This document shows, piece after piece, positions 1 to 6,605 of a stretch of 17,091 nt of DNA. How positions within the stretch are numbered: the stretch's first letter is position 1; every line of letters starts with the position of its first letter. Below the pieces are notes generated by a model that searched no databases, had not been told where the DNA came from, and was given only the letters and a program-made list of their open reading frames with translations. The position numbers and the translations under genes are program-made. Source of the stretch: Bacteroidaceae bacterium (GTDB taxonomy: Bacteria > Bacteroidota > Bacteroidia > Bacteroidales > Muribaculaceae); NCBI GenBank assembly GCA_021768245.1, contig JAETNO010000045.1:1-17091 (forward strand), written 5' to 3'.

Positions 1-12
1 CTCGTCGCCCCT
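1..12 (+). repeat. 3' end of DGR variable repeat (IMH-like end)
   Basis: The first 12 bases are identical to 453-464, the end of the template repeat, and the two sequences diverge straight after (CTGCG here, ATACA there). A GC-rich, adenine-free end shared by both repeats but followed by different sequence is what the initiation-of-mutagenic-homing site of a DGR looks like. Only the last bases of the variable repeat are visible, so mutated adenine positions cannot be compared here. Confidence 0.6.
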
Positions 13-46
13 CTGCGTTTTCGTGGACGACCCGGAAATCGGATAA
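2..46 (+). CDS. C-terminal end of the DGR target (variable) protein, partial
   Basis: Only the last 14 codons and the stop are inside the window (reading SSPLCVFVDDPEIG, stop TAA at 44-46). The frame is set by the template repeat: at 451-464 the same bases read Tyr-Ser-Ser-Pro-Leu in the frame where the template is rich in Asn codons. This is therefore the tail of the protein whose 3' variable repeat is rewritten by the retroelement. In Bacteroides phages such targets are usually tail-fibre or receptor-binding proteins with a C-type-lectin-like end; that role is inferred from the family and from the tail genes downstream, since the body of the protein lies outside the window. Confidence 0.6.
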   Translation, partial: SSPLCVFVDDPEIG

Positions 47-190
47 AACGAGGGCGGCGCGAAGCGCAAAACGAAAACGACCGGACCGAGAGCCGGAGTG
101 AAAGGACAGCAGGGCGCGGGAGCCGGAGAGCCGGGGAGCGCGCAAAAGTTCATTGAAATTTTGGAATAGAGAGGACAGAGAAACGCAGTG

Positions 191-227
191 GCGGCGGGGT
201 GTGCGGGAGCAATCCCAACCCCGCCGC
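191..227. other. Strong two-part hairpin with GCAA tetraloop downstream of the variable repeat
   Basis: Arms at 191-200 (GCGGCGGGGT) and 218-227 (ACCCCGCCGC) are perfectly complementary over 10 bp. Inside them GGGA (205-208) and TCCC (213-216) close a GCAA loop, which is a GNRA tetraloop. A T-run follows only after 13 bases (240-245), so it could be a poor terminator of the target gene, a DNA cruciform that helps homing (known near some variable repeats), or a fold in the retroelement RNA. The whole of 47-295 has no credible open frame on either strand. A smaller GCGC-GAA-GCGC hairpin sits at 57-67. Confidence 0.5.
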
Positions 228-295
228 AGGCGGGCGAAATTTTTTGGAAAATCGGGATAATCAGTTCCGGGCGTGGCCGTCTGCAAAAAAATTGT

Positions 296-303
296 TAAAT
301 TTG
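296..303 (+). promoter_or_regulatory. Promoter -7 box for the template-repeat RNA and reverse transcriptase
   Basis: TAAATTTG fits the Bacteroidota TAnnTTTG box exactly, followed by C as is common. A good -33 TTG is missing at the expected place (TGG near 274), so activity may be moderate. Transcription would start about 6-7 bases downstream, at roughly 308-310, just at the first arm of the hairpin 308-325. That places the template repeat and the reverse transcriptase gene on one RNA. Confidence 0.5.
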
Positions 304-307
304 CAGT

Positions 308-325
308 GTCAAACGATGGTTTGAC
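308..325 (+). ncRNA. 5'-terminal hairpin of the DGR template RNA
   Basis: GTCAAAC (308-314) and GTTTGAC (319-325) form a perfect 7-bp stem around the loop GATG. It begins where the 296-303 promoter predicts the RNA to start, so the template RNA would open with a closed stem. This could protect the RNA or serve as a handle for the reverse transcriptase. The stem is seen directly; the function is inferred. Confidence 0.45.
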
Positions 326-351
326 CGGTTGCGACCCCGGCAGTAGGGAGC

Positions 352-464
352 CTCCGGGTCCGTGCTGCTGGCGGTAACGCGAACAATGGCACGAATGCGG
401 GCGCGTTCAATGCGAATGCGAACAACACGGCTACGAATGCGAATGCGCACTACTCGTCGCCCCT
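352..464 (+). repeat. DGR template repeat (TR)
   Basis: From 370 in the frame of the target gene the sequence reads GGNANNGTNAGAF and continues with further Asn-Ala units, ending HYSSPL. It holds ten AAC or AAT codons between 376 and 444. Adenine-rich Asn codons in an otherwise adenine-poor, GC-rich stretch are the hallmark of a DGR template, because only adenines are randomised during reverse transcription. The last 12 bases match window positions 1-12. The 5' limit is estimated from the adenine-free run before 376 and cannot be fixed, since the body of the variable repeat lies outside the window. Reverse transcriptase begins 173 bases after the repeat. Confidence 0.85.
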
Positions 465-636
465 ATACAGGCTCGAACACAAACAAACGCGACAGAGGGG
501 CCGGACCGTGCCGCATGGCAGAAGATAACAACCGATGCAGAGGGTGCCGGTAGGGCCGCCGAGTGTGGCGGCTTCGACAGCTTCCGAAGCGAGCATTGCA
601 GACCCCAAGACCCAAAGACAGACCCGATGATCCGAA

Positions 637-1995
637 ATGAAAAGATATGGCAATTTGTATGCGCGCATTTGCGACATAGGCAACTTGCGGGAGGCGGCGC
701 ATAACGCCGCCAGCGGCAAACGCAAGCGCGATGAGGTAACGGCATTTTTCGCCAATCTGGAGGAGAACCTGGTGCAGCTGCACCGGGAACTGACAGAAAA
801 ACGGTACAAGACCAGTCCCTATGATGTTTTTATAAAATACGAGGGCAAACGCCGTGAAATATATAAACTGCCATTCCGTGACCGAGTGGTACACTGGGCG
901 ATCATGCAGGTGCTTGAGCCTATATGGACGCCACAGTTTACCGCCGACACGCACGCCTGCATAAAAGGGCGCGGCATGCACTCGCTGCTGCGGAAGCTGC
1001 GCGAGGACCTGAGGAACGACCCGGAGGGGACGGCGTACTGCCTGAAGCTGGACGTGCGCAAGTTTTACCCCAGCATAGACCACGACAAGATGAAAGCCGT
1101 GGTGCGTCGTAAAATCAAGGACCCGGAGGTGCTTTGGCTGCTTGACGGCATAATAGACAGCGCGCCGGGTGTGCCTATCGGTAATTATATTTCCCAATAC
1201 TTCGCTAATCTCTACCTGTCGGAACTCGACCACCTGCTTAAAGAGGTGGCCGGGGTGCGGTATTATTACCGCTACGCCGACGACATGGTGCTGCTTGCCG
1301 GGGACAAACCGACGCTGCACGGCTGGCTGGTGCTTATCAACGACTGGCTTAACGAGGAGCGGTGCGTGGACCTTAAAAGCAATTACCAGGTTTTCCCGGT
1401 GGAAAGCCGGGGCATTGACTTTGTGGGCTACGTTACGTTTCACACTCACTGCCTGGCACGCAAGAAAAACAAGCAGGGACTATGCAGGGAGCTGGCGAAG
1501 CTGAGGAAAGCAGGAGTGCCGGAGGCTGAAATAATGCTGCTGACGGCGAGTCGTGCGGGCTTTATGCTACACTGCGACAGTAAACACTTATTCAAAGTTC
1601 TCAATATGAAAAAATTCAGTGATCTTGTGCCCAAGACAACGGGCAACCTGACGGGTACGAAGTACCACATTGACGCAATCCTGAACCGGGAAATCCACCT
1701 GACGGGCTACAAACTGGCCCCGTCGAAGTTCAACAACGACCAAAGCCTGACGCTGCAATACGAGATTGAGGAGCAGCTGACGGAAACGGGGGCGGACGGA
1801 CAGAACCGCCCGGTAATCGACGACGACGGCAACCCTGTAACTGGTTGGGTGAAACACATAACATTTACGGGCAGCCAGGCGCTGATCCGCCAGCTGGAGG
1901 GTGTGGAGATAACGGAACCGCTCAGGGCTAAAATTATCAAACAACCAATCGACCGGGGCCGGTGCTTTTACAAGATAGTCGACCCCGACGACTAA
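637..1995 (+). CDS. DGR reverse transcriptase with C-terminal extra domain
   Basis: This 452-residue protein copies the template RNA into adenine-mutagenised cDNA that replaces the variable repeat of the target gene. Visible motifs in order are LKLDVRKFYPSID (136-148, catalytic Asp139), IGNYISQYFANLYL (181-194, where the IGxxxSQ block is the DGR-type motif 4), YRYADDMVLL (211-220, catalytic Asp215 and Asp216), and GYVTF (264-268). The core ends near residue 330. A further 120 residues look like a small beta-rich domain (LTGYKL, LTLQYEIEEQ, HITFTGS), sometimes present in Bacteroidota DGR enzymes. It lies directly downstream of the template repeat and is followed by tail-type genes in the same direction. 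Not a retron or group II intron enzyme: there is no maturase domain and no msr/msd layout. The 328-residue frame on the opposite strand is a shadow. Confidence 0.93.
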   Translation: MKRYGNLYARICDIGNLREAAHNAASGKRKRDEVTAFFANLEENLVQLHRELTEKRYKTSPYDVFIKYEGKRREIYKLPFRDRVVHWAIMQVLEPIWTPQFTADTHACIKGRGMHSLLRKLREDLRNDPEGTAYCLKLDVRKFYPSIDHDKMKAVVRRKIKDPEVLWLLDGIIDSAPGVPIGNYISQYFANLYLSELDHLLKEVAGVRYYYRYADDMVLLAGDKPTLHGWLVLINDWLNEERCVDLKSNYQVFPVESRGIDFVGYVTFHTHCLARKKNKQGLCRELAKLRKAGVPEAEIMLLTASRAGFMLHCDSKHLFKVLNMKKFSDLVPKTTGNLTGTKYHIDAILNREIHLTGYKLAPSKFNNDQSLTLQYEIEEQLTETGADGQNRPVIDDDGNPVTGWVKHITFTGSQALIRQLEGVEITEPLRAKIIKQPIDRGRCFYKIVDPDD

Positions 1996-2009
1996 AACAA
2001 AAAAGAACA

Positions 2010-2381
2010 ATGAAGCAGACAGCAAGCTACACAGAGCGCAAAAAGTTTGAAATCTTCGACAGCGGCCACGTGCTGCTTTACCTGAACGAGCAGCCGGCCG
2101 AGATAGCCAACGAGGAAACGGGCGAGAGCATGCCCGGCTTCAGCTATACGGGCGATATGCCCGACGGCGGCACTATGATTGAGGCGACAGGCGTAACGGC
2201 CGAGAATCGCCGCGACAAATTCGTGGCCGGACTAATCGGGACGCATTACGACATGGACGCCCAGATCGCCGTGCTTGCCAACGGCACGGACACGCCGGAA
2301 CACGCCGCAGAGCTGGAGCAATTCGCACAGGTGCGGAGCAGCTGCAAGGCACAGGTGGACGAACTGCTGGCCCGTAACTAA
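2010..2381 (+). CDS. Small phage protein of unknown function, tail operon
   Basis: 123 residues, starting at the ATG 14 bases after the reverse transcriptase stop; an upstream ATG at 1962 would overlap that gene and is less likely. Acidic, with no membrane segment and no motif I recognise. The C-terminal third is helical (HAAELEQFAQV, QVDELLARN), suggesting a coiled or bundled end. It is followed 11 bases later by a baseplate-like gene, so a small tail or assembly protein is plausible. Its first residues (MKQTASYT) closely resemble those of the gene at 3792 (MKTASYT), with 14 identical bases just after both start codons. Confidence 0.7.
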   Translation: MKQTASYTERKKFEIFDSGHVLLYLNEQPAEIANEETGESMPGFSYTGDMPDGGTMIEATGVTAENRRDKFVAGLIGTHYDMDAQIAVLANGTDTPEHAAELEQFAQVRSSCKAQVDELLARN

Positions 2382-2392
2382 ACCGCACGGAT

Positions 2393-3259
2393 ATGGCCCG
2401 GACTGTTGAGGAAATCAAAAAGGACATGACCGCCGAGTTCATGAAAATGGAGGCGGTCAAGTCCACCTATGGGCTTGACGGCTCAAAGAGCTTTGCCGAC
2501 TGTTTCAGCATGGCCAGTCTGGAGAACATAATCTTTTATGTTTTCGCCGTTGCGGTCTGGGCGCTTGAGAAACTGTTCGACCTGCACCGTGCAGATGTTG
2601 ACGCGCGGATTGAACAGCTGGAGCCCCACACGCTGCGGTGGTATGTGAGCAAGGCCAAGGCGTATATGCAGGGGCAGAAGCTCGTAACGGACTGCGACTA
2701 TTACGACACGGAGGGCATGACCGAACAGGACATCGCCGCCGCCAAGGTCGTAAAATATGCCGTGGCGACGGAGAGCAACACGGTGGTTTATATCAAGGTC
2801 GCCCGAGAGGTGGACGGAAACCCCGCGGCGCTTACCGCCGGGCAGCTGGAGGGCCTGACATCTTACATGAACGAGATTAAGGACGCCGGCGTGTCGGTGC
2901 AACTCCGTAATGAGCCGGCCGACCAGATGCGCATTTCCCTGCTGATATACTACGACCCCACGCTACTGATTATCGACGCCAACGGCAACGGCAGCCAGAA
3001 CGGCAAAGACCCCGTGCGCGAGACCACAAAACAGGTAATCGAAAACCTGCCGTTTAACGGCATGTTCCGCAAGAGCGACCTCATGGCTGCGTTACAGGCT
3101 TTGCCGTGCGTGGAGGTGGCAGACATCAAGAGCGTAAAAGTGAAGCCGCGCAACGGTGCCGAGTGGCAGACCGTGGAGGGCTACGACCGCCCGTTCAGCG
3201 GCTATTACAGCATCGACGCGCTCACAGTGGACTATCAACCCTATAATGCCATAGAATGA
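2393..3259 (+). CDS. Putative phage baseplate protein (gpJ/gp47-like)
   Basis: 288 residues. The N-terminal part has a hydrophobic helical stretch (LENIIFYVFAVAVWALEKLF, about 43-62) and helical linker. The middle and C-terminal parts (VVYIKVARE, TAGQLEGLTSYMNEIKDAGV, then ISLLIYYDP and a closing RPFSGYYSIDALTVDY) resemble the C-terminal half of baseplate J/Mu gp47 wedge proteins, where a strand-rich domain follows a helix that ends in DAGV. The assignment rests on pattern memory, not an alignment. The gene overlaps the next by four bases (ATGA), so they are translationally coupled. Upstream and downstream genes fit a tail/baseplate operon interrupted by the DGR. Confidence 0.55.
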   Translation: MARTVEEIKKDMTAEFMKMEAVKSTYGLDGSKSFADCFSMASLENIIFYVFAVAVWALEKLFDLHRADVDARIEQLEPHTLRWYVSKAKAYMQGQKLVTDCDYYDTEGMTEQDIAAAKVVKYAVATESNTVVYIKVAREVDGNPAALTAGQLEGLTSYMNEIKDAGVSVQLRNEPADQMRISLLIYYDPTLLIIDANGNGSQNGKDPVRETTKQVIENLPFNGMFRKSDLMAALQALPCVEVADIKSVKVKPRNGAEWQTVEGYDRPFSGYYSIDALTVDYQPYNAIE

Positions 3260-3795
3260 TGTTTGAAATAGATTTTAAGCGTCTTATCGTCCTGCTGCTG
3301 CCGTCCTGGCTCCGGCGCCCGTTGATTTTCGGGCTGCTGCGTGCCGGGGCGGTGGGAGTGGAGCGCGTCTATGGCGAGTTTACAAACGCGCGTGCCGGGC
3401 ATATATTCAGGCTTACCCACAACGGGCAGGTGTGTTATTTGCGCGGCGTGCTTAACCATTATTTCGGCAACGGCTTCAAGATAGGGAGCATGAAGCAGGA
3501 GGGCGAGTGGCTCTATGCCGTTACCGAGAGCGGGGAACAAATTCCCGTAACTGTGGGCGAGCCGGGTCCGGGTGTGCCTGTCGTTTACAGTGAGCAAATG
3601 CTGAATATGGCGCAAAACGACTTCATTGTGTTTGTGCCTGCCCGTGCCTGGGCAAAACTCGCAGAGATTAAAGCGATGGTGGATAAATACAAACTTATAA
3701 CCAAACGGGCGCACTATGTCAAGACGGGCAACCCTATTGTCATAGGCCGCAATCCGTTTACAAGTGAGATAATCCCCATAACGCGGAATAAATGA
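3256..3795 (+). CDS. Hypothetical phage tail-operon protein
   Basis: 179 residues, start codon overlapping the stop of the baseplate-like gene by four bases and its own stop overlapping the next start by four, so all three are coupled. The N-terminus has a short hydrophobic amphipathic stretch (LIVLLLPSWLRRPLIFGLL), which looks more like a helix than a cleavable signal. The rest is beta-rich. Position after a gpJ-like gene is where Mu-type phages place gp48-like baseplate proteins, but I see no specific motif of that family. Confidence 0.65.
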   Translation: MMFEIDFKRLIVLLLPSWLRRPLIFGLLRAGAVGVERVYGEFTNARAGHIFRLTHNGQVCYLRGVLNHYFGNGFKIGSMKQEGEWLYAVTESGEQIPVTVGEPGPGVPVVYSEQMLNMAQNDFIVFVPARAWAKLAEIKAMVDKYKLITKRAHYVKTGNPIVIGRNPFTSEIIPITRNK

Positions 3796-5114
3796 AAACA
3801 GCAAGCTACACCGACACCAGAACCGCCACGGGCGGCGTCGGCAAATACCCCCTTTCGACCGAAACACTCGACTTTATCCAGGATCAAATAAAACTGCTGG
3901 AGTTGCTGGCCGGTGTCGGAGGTGTCAACTACATACTGAAAGCCCCCAACGGCACCGTCGGCGGCGTGGCTGTCATAGAGAACACCGACAAGCAGACCGA
4001 GGTCGTGGAAATAGCGCCGCGCCCTGTGTTCGGCACTTCGGTCAAGTACCTGACCATAACGACCACCTCCGAGGACATCAAGGCTGACGCGGAAACCTAC
4101 AAGGAAGCGCGGACACTGCGCGTGGCACAGTTCACTACCGCCAAGGGCGTGGAGAGCTACGACATCAACAGTTTTGTGAACGTGAACGGCAGACAGCTGG
4201 AAGCGTTTCCGACCAATGCCGTGCTGGCAGGCCAGATAAAGAACATGCCCCAGACGGTTTTAACCTACCTGAAAGATATTTTGGCCGAGAAGCTAACCGC
4301 CAAGACTGTGCAAGGACTTACGCAGAAGCAGCTCGACGGGCTTAAAACGGCGTGTGTGCTGTCATGCACCAGGAGCGTGTCGCTTTTCGGGTCTGCCGAT
4401 TATACGGTTGTGGTAACAGCCCAGGGCAGCACCAGAGTACGCCAGGAGATAATCCAGGGCGACGACTGCCACTACGTGCGCACGTGGAACGGCGCGGCCT
4501 GGGGTGCGTGGAGCCAGCAGCTTGAAACAGCCATGCACTTAGATGTTAAAATCGTTCGGTCGACCGTGTATCTGCGGCACGGCGCGCTGGGTGCAGACTG
4601 CGACATCGTGCTGCTGCGCAAGAAAAAGCGCAGCTCCTACCGCCGGACGGGCGGCGCAAAGTCATACACCAAGAACAAAGGGAAGCGCCAGAAAAGGCAG
4701 CCGAAAAGCCAGTATGTGCATTTCAAGGGCATACGCCTGAGCAAAGGGGAGCCGGGCAAATGGTATGTGCCCAAGTGCATAGGCGTGGCCGACCCCAAGA
4801 CTGACTCCAACCTGATAGGCAAGGAGCTGCCGACGCTCTGCGCGTCGCTTTTCTATGTGGGTACAGGTGGCTTCTACCGCATACAGGGCAACCGCAAAAA
4901 AATAGTGCTGAAAACGACCAAGAACACCAAAGGAACGTGCCACAAGGCTTATGCGCCTATCGGCGTACAGATAGCCAGGCTCAAGCCCACGGGGGGCAAG
5001 GACAGCGGCGGCGAGATAGTGCGCATGAAATACCGCATAAGCCAGTATAAATCCAAAGTGTTAGGGCCTCAAACGGCAACTTATTCGTTTCTCCGCACTT
5101 TCTCGCTTGACTAA
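3792..5114 (+). CDS. Putative tail-associated structural protein
   Basis: 440 residues, last gene of the coupled tail cluster. The N-terminal 190 residues look like an attachment and trimerisation region of a fibre-type protein. Around residues 195-250 there is a strand-rich stretch (ADYTVVVTAQGS, YVRTWNGAAWGAWSQ) that resembles fibre or pyocin-knob-like repeats. A highly basic segment follows at about 274-316 (RKKKRSSYRR, KGKRQKRQPK). Conserved family not recognised. A terminator-type hairpin lies 24 bases after the stop. It has no asparagine-rich end and so is probably not a second DGR target. Confidence 0.6.
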   Translation: MKTASYTDTRTATGGVGKYPLSTETLDFIQDQIKLLELLAGVGGVNYILKAPNGTVGGVAVIENTDKQTEVVEIAPRPVFGTSVKYLTITTTSEDIKADAETYKEARTLRVAQFTTAKGVESYDINSFVNVNGRQLEAFPTNAVLAGQIKNMPQTVLTYLKDILAEKLTAKTVQGLTQKQLDGLKTACVLSCTRSVSLFGSADYTVVVTAQGSTRVRQEIIQGDDCHYVRTWNGAAWGAWSQQLETAMHLDVKIVRSTVYLRHGALGADCDIVLLRKKKRSSYRRTGGAKSYTKNKGKRQKRQPKSQYVHFKGIRLSKGEPGKWYVPKCIGVADPKTDSNLIGKELPTLCASLFYVGTGGFYRIQGNRKKIVLKTTKNTKGTCHKAYAPIGVQIARLKPTGGKDSGGEIVRMKYRISQYKSKVLGPQTATYSFLRTFSLD

Positions 5115-5136
5115 TCAATCGATAAATAAGGGCATA

Positions 5137-5167
5137 AAAAAAGTGGGGTGATGAACTCCACTTTTAA
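5137..5167. terminator. Bidirectional Rho-independent terminator
   Basis: AAAAGTGGGGT (5139-5149) pairs with ACTCCACTTTT (5155-5165) over 11 bp with one G-T wobble and a 5-base loop. On the plus strand it ends the tail operon with a run of four T; on the minus strand it ends in seven T and is stronger, closing the unit that starts near 5464. Confidence 0.75.
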
Positions 5168-5464
5168 GTCCCTGCGGTCGAAACACATTGTACGCACATC
5201 AGGACAGAATAAAAAATTTGATACTGTCGGACTGTTCAACATCTTTCGGTGGCATCTTCGCCACGCGGAGAAGAACAGCAAGCAAAGGGACCCAAAGGTT
5301 GAAATACCCTACAAACCATGAAAGGGTAAACGCTTCATTTGTCGAAAGTCCCCGATCCAGGGACTTGAACGTCGCCTCAGCTAACAAACACTTTTCAATA
5401 ACGGGAAAGGAGTAAAACGGTGCATATCGGGGCTACAAACGGACTTTTGAAGATGTTCTAACTT
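5137..5464 (-). ncRNA. Minus-strand transcription unit, probable RNA of about 330 nt
   Basis: A near-ideal promoter (5470-5499) and a strong minus-strand terminator (5139-5165) bracket this stretch. The best open frame, 62 codons at 5199-5387 minus (start MLAEATFKSL), shows no domain or export signal I recognise, so a structured RNA is at least as likely as a small protein. Structure is present: AAGTCCC and GGGACTT around 5346-5367 form a 7-bp stem, GTGGC and GCCAC around 5250-5265 another, and an 8-base match (AACATCTT with AAGATGTT) joins the RNA start to its middle. It lies between the tail operon and the methylase and runs against both. Sequence family not recognised. Confidence 0.45.
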
Positions 5465-5469
5465 TGGTG

Positions 5470-5499
5470 CAAAGTTAATAATAATTGATAACACCACAA
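5470..5499 (-). promoter_or_regulatory. Strong minus-strand Bacteroidota promoter
   Basis: Read on the minus strand, TTG (5499-5497), a 19-base spacer and TAACTTTG (5477-5470) match the TTG-N19-TAnnTTTG consensus fully. The -7 box is one arm of a palindrome; the other arm (5459-5466) is the same box on the plus strand but lacks a -33 element. Confidence 0.7.
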
Positions 5500-5597
5500 A
5501 ATAAAGAGCAGAAAACTTGCTAATTACGCGCGAATTTTTAGGGGGGGTAAATGCTGCCGCCCCAGCGCGCCAAACTTAAAAAATGAAATTATGCTGA

Positions 5598-6425
5598 ATG
5601 AGTAGGACCTACAAATGCGCACCGCTTCCGTTCATGGGGCAAAAGCGCTATTTTCTCCGGGACTTCGCCGAGGTGCTGGAGCGGGTGGAGGGACAGATTG
5701 ACACAGTGGTCGACCTTTTCGGAGGCTCCGGGCTGCTGTCGCACACGGCCAAAAGGGTGTTGCCGGGGTGCAGGGTGATTTATAACGACTTTGACCATTA
5801 CGACCGCCGCCTGGCGGCAGTGGAGGACACAAACGCCATTTTAGCGGCCATTAAAGAGCGTTTAACCGGGCTGGAGCCTAACCAGCGGCTGACAGATTGG
5901 GAGCGTGCCGATGTTCTGGCTATTGTCAACGACGCGCAGAACCGCCTCGGCTGGGTGGACATTCTGACAATCGGGCGGTCGGTGCTTTTCTCCGGCAAAT
6001 GGGTTACAAGTCTGGACGAGCTTCGCAAGCATACTATGTATAACCGCGTAAGACCGGGCGCGTATGAGTGCGACGGCTATCTGGACGGGTTGGAAATAGT
6101 TCACATGGACTACCGGGAACTGTTCGAGCGTGAGCGCGGCAACAGCCGGGCGTTGTTCGTGCTGGATCCGCCGTATCTTACGACCGAGTGCGGAATGTAT
6201 GAGAACTATTGGAAGCTGACCGACTATCTCAGTGTGTTGCGTTTGCTCCGGGGCACGAAATACATTTATTTCACTTCCGACAAGTCGCAGATCGTGGAGC
6301 TCTGCCAGTTCATGGCCGAGGAATACGGCGAAGCAGCGCCCATGTACGGTGCAACGGTCCGCATGAGGACAAACACCCTGAATTATCAGGCCAAATTTAA
6401 CGATATGATGATAACCAAACTCTGA
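5598..6425 (+). CDS. D12-class DNA N6-adenine methyltransferase (Dam-like)
   Basis: 275 residues. PFMGQKRYF (11-19) is the N-terminal SAM-binding motif X of the Dam/D12 class, VVDLFGGSGLLS (37-48) is motif I, and LDPPYL (189-194) is the catalytic DPPY motif IV. The enzyme transfers a methyl group from S-adenosylmethionine to adenine N6 in a short DNA site, which cannot be read from the sequence. No restriction endonuclease is adjacent, so it is an orphan methylase. In prophages these protect the DNA from host restriction or time expression. It is preceded by 120 bases with a weak GCGCG/CGCGC hairpin (5528-5570) containing a G7 tract. The chosen ATG lies 7 bases inside an ATGCTGAATGA block shared with the gene at 6606. 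Confidence 0.9.
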   Translation: MSRTYKCAPLPFMGQKRYFLRDFAEVLERVEGQIDTVVDLFGGSGLLSHTAKRVLPGCRVIYNDFDHYDRRLAAVEDTNAILAAIKERLTGLEPNQRLTDWERADVLAIVNDAQNRLGWVDILTIGRSVLFSGKWVTSLDELRKHTMYNRVRPGAYECDGYLDGLEIVHMDYRELFERERGNSRALFVLDPPYLTTECGMYENYWKLTDYLSVLRLLRGTKYIYFTSDKSQIVELCQFMAEEYGEAAPMYGATVRMRTNTLNYQAKFNDMMITKL

Positions 6426-6457
6426 CCCCTCACACCGACCAGGCGGAGGCATAGAAA

Positions 6458-6579
6458 AAGCCCCCGGCCTGTTTGTAGAATCCTACCTCATACAAACAAA
6501 TGCACCGCGTAGCGCAACAGCCGGGGGCTTAAATGCCTTTGACTGCGCGACGCGGTGCAAATTGCTTTATGAGGTAGGA
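6458..6579. other. Three interleaved perfect inverted repeats, candidate RNA switch
   Basis: Arms occur in the order A B C A' C' B'. A is 6458-6468 with 6520-6530 (11 bp, AAGCCCCCGGC), B is 6481-6492 with 6568-6579 (12 bp, TCCTACCTCATA), and C is 6501-6510 with 6550-6559 (10 bp, TGCACCGCGT), extended by GCGC/GCGC past one mismatch. C nests inside B, but A crosses both, so the A fold and the B+C fold compete or form a pseudoknot. It fills the gap between the methylase and the HTH gene and could act as terminator, attenuator or small RNA, or as a DNA-level site. B' ends 19 bases before the upstream ATG at 6599. Confidence 0.6.
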
Positions 6580-6605
6580 GTTGCAAAATTACGAAAAAAT
6601 GCTGA

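Noticed and set aside
362..553. 63-codon plus-strand frame rich in Arg-Met
   Set aside because: It reads the template repeat in a wrong frame; the target-gene frame is the Asn-rich one.
463..1449. 328-codon open frame on the minus strand
   Set aside because: Antisense shadow of the reverse transcriptase; no domain, and low-complexity His/Val-rich composition.
637..1995. Retron or group II intron reverse transcriptase
   Set aside because: No maturase/endonuclease domain, no msr/msd, and a DGR-type motif with template repeat next to it.
3792..5114. Second DGR target gene
   Set aside because: No stretch resembles the template or its shared 12-base end, apart from positions 1-12.
5339..5375. 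tRNA-like T-arm (minus strand GTTCAAGTCCC)
   Set aside because: The flanking bases do not pair as a T-stem, and no acceptor or anticodon arm is present; it is part of a simple AAGTCCC hairpin.
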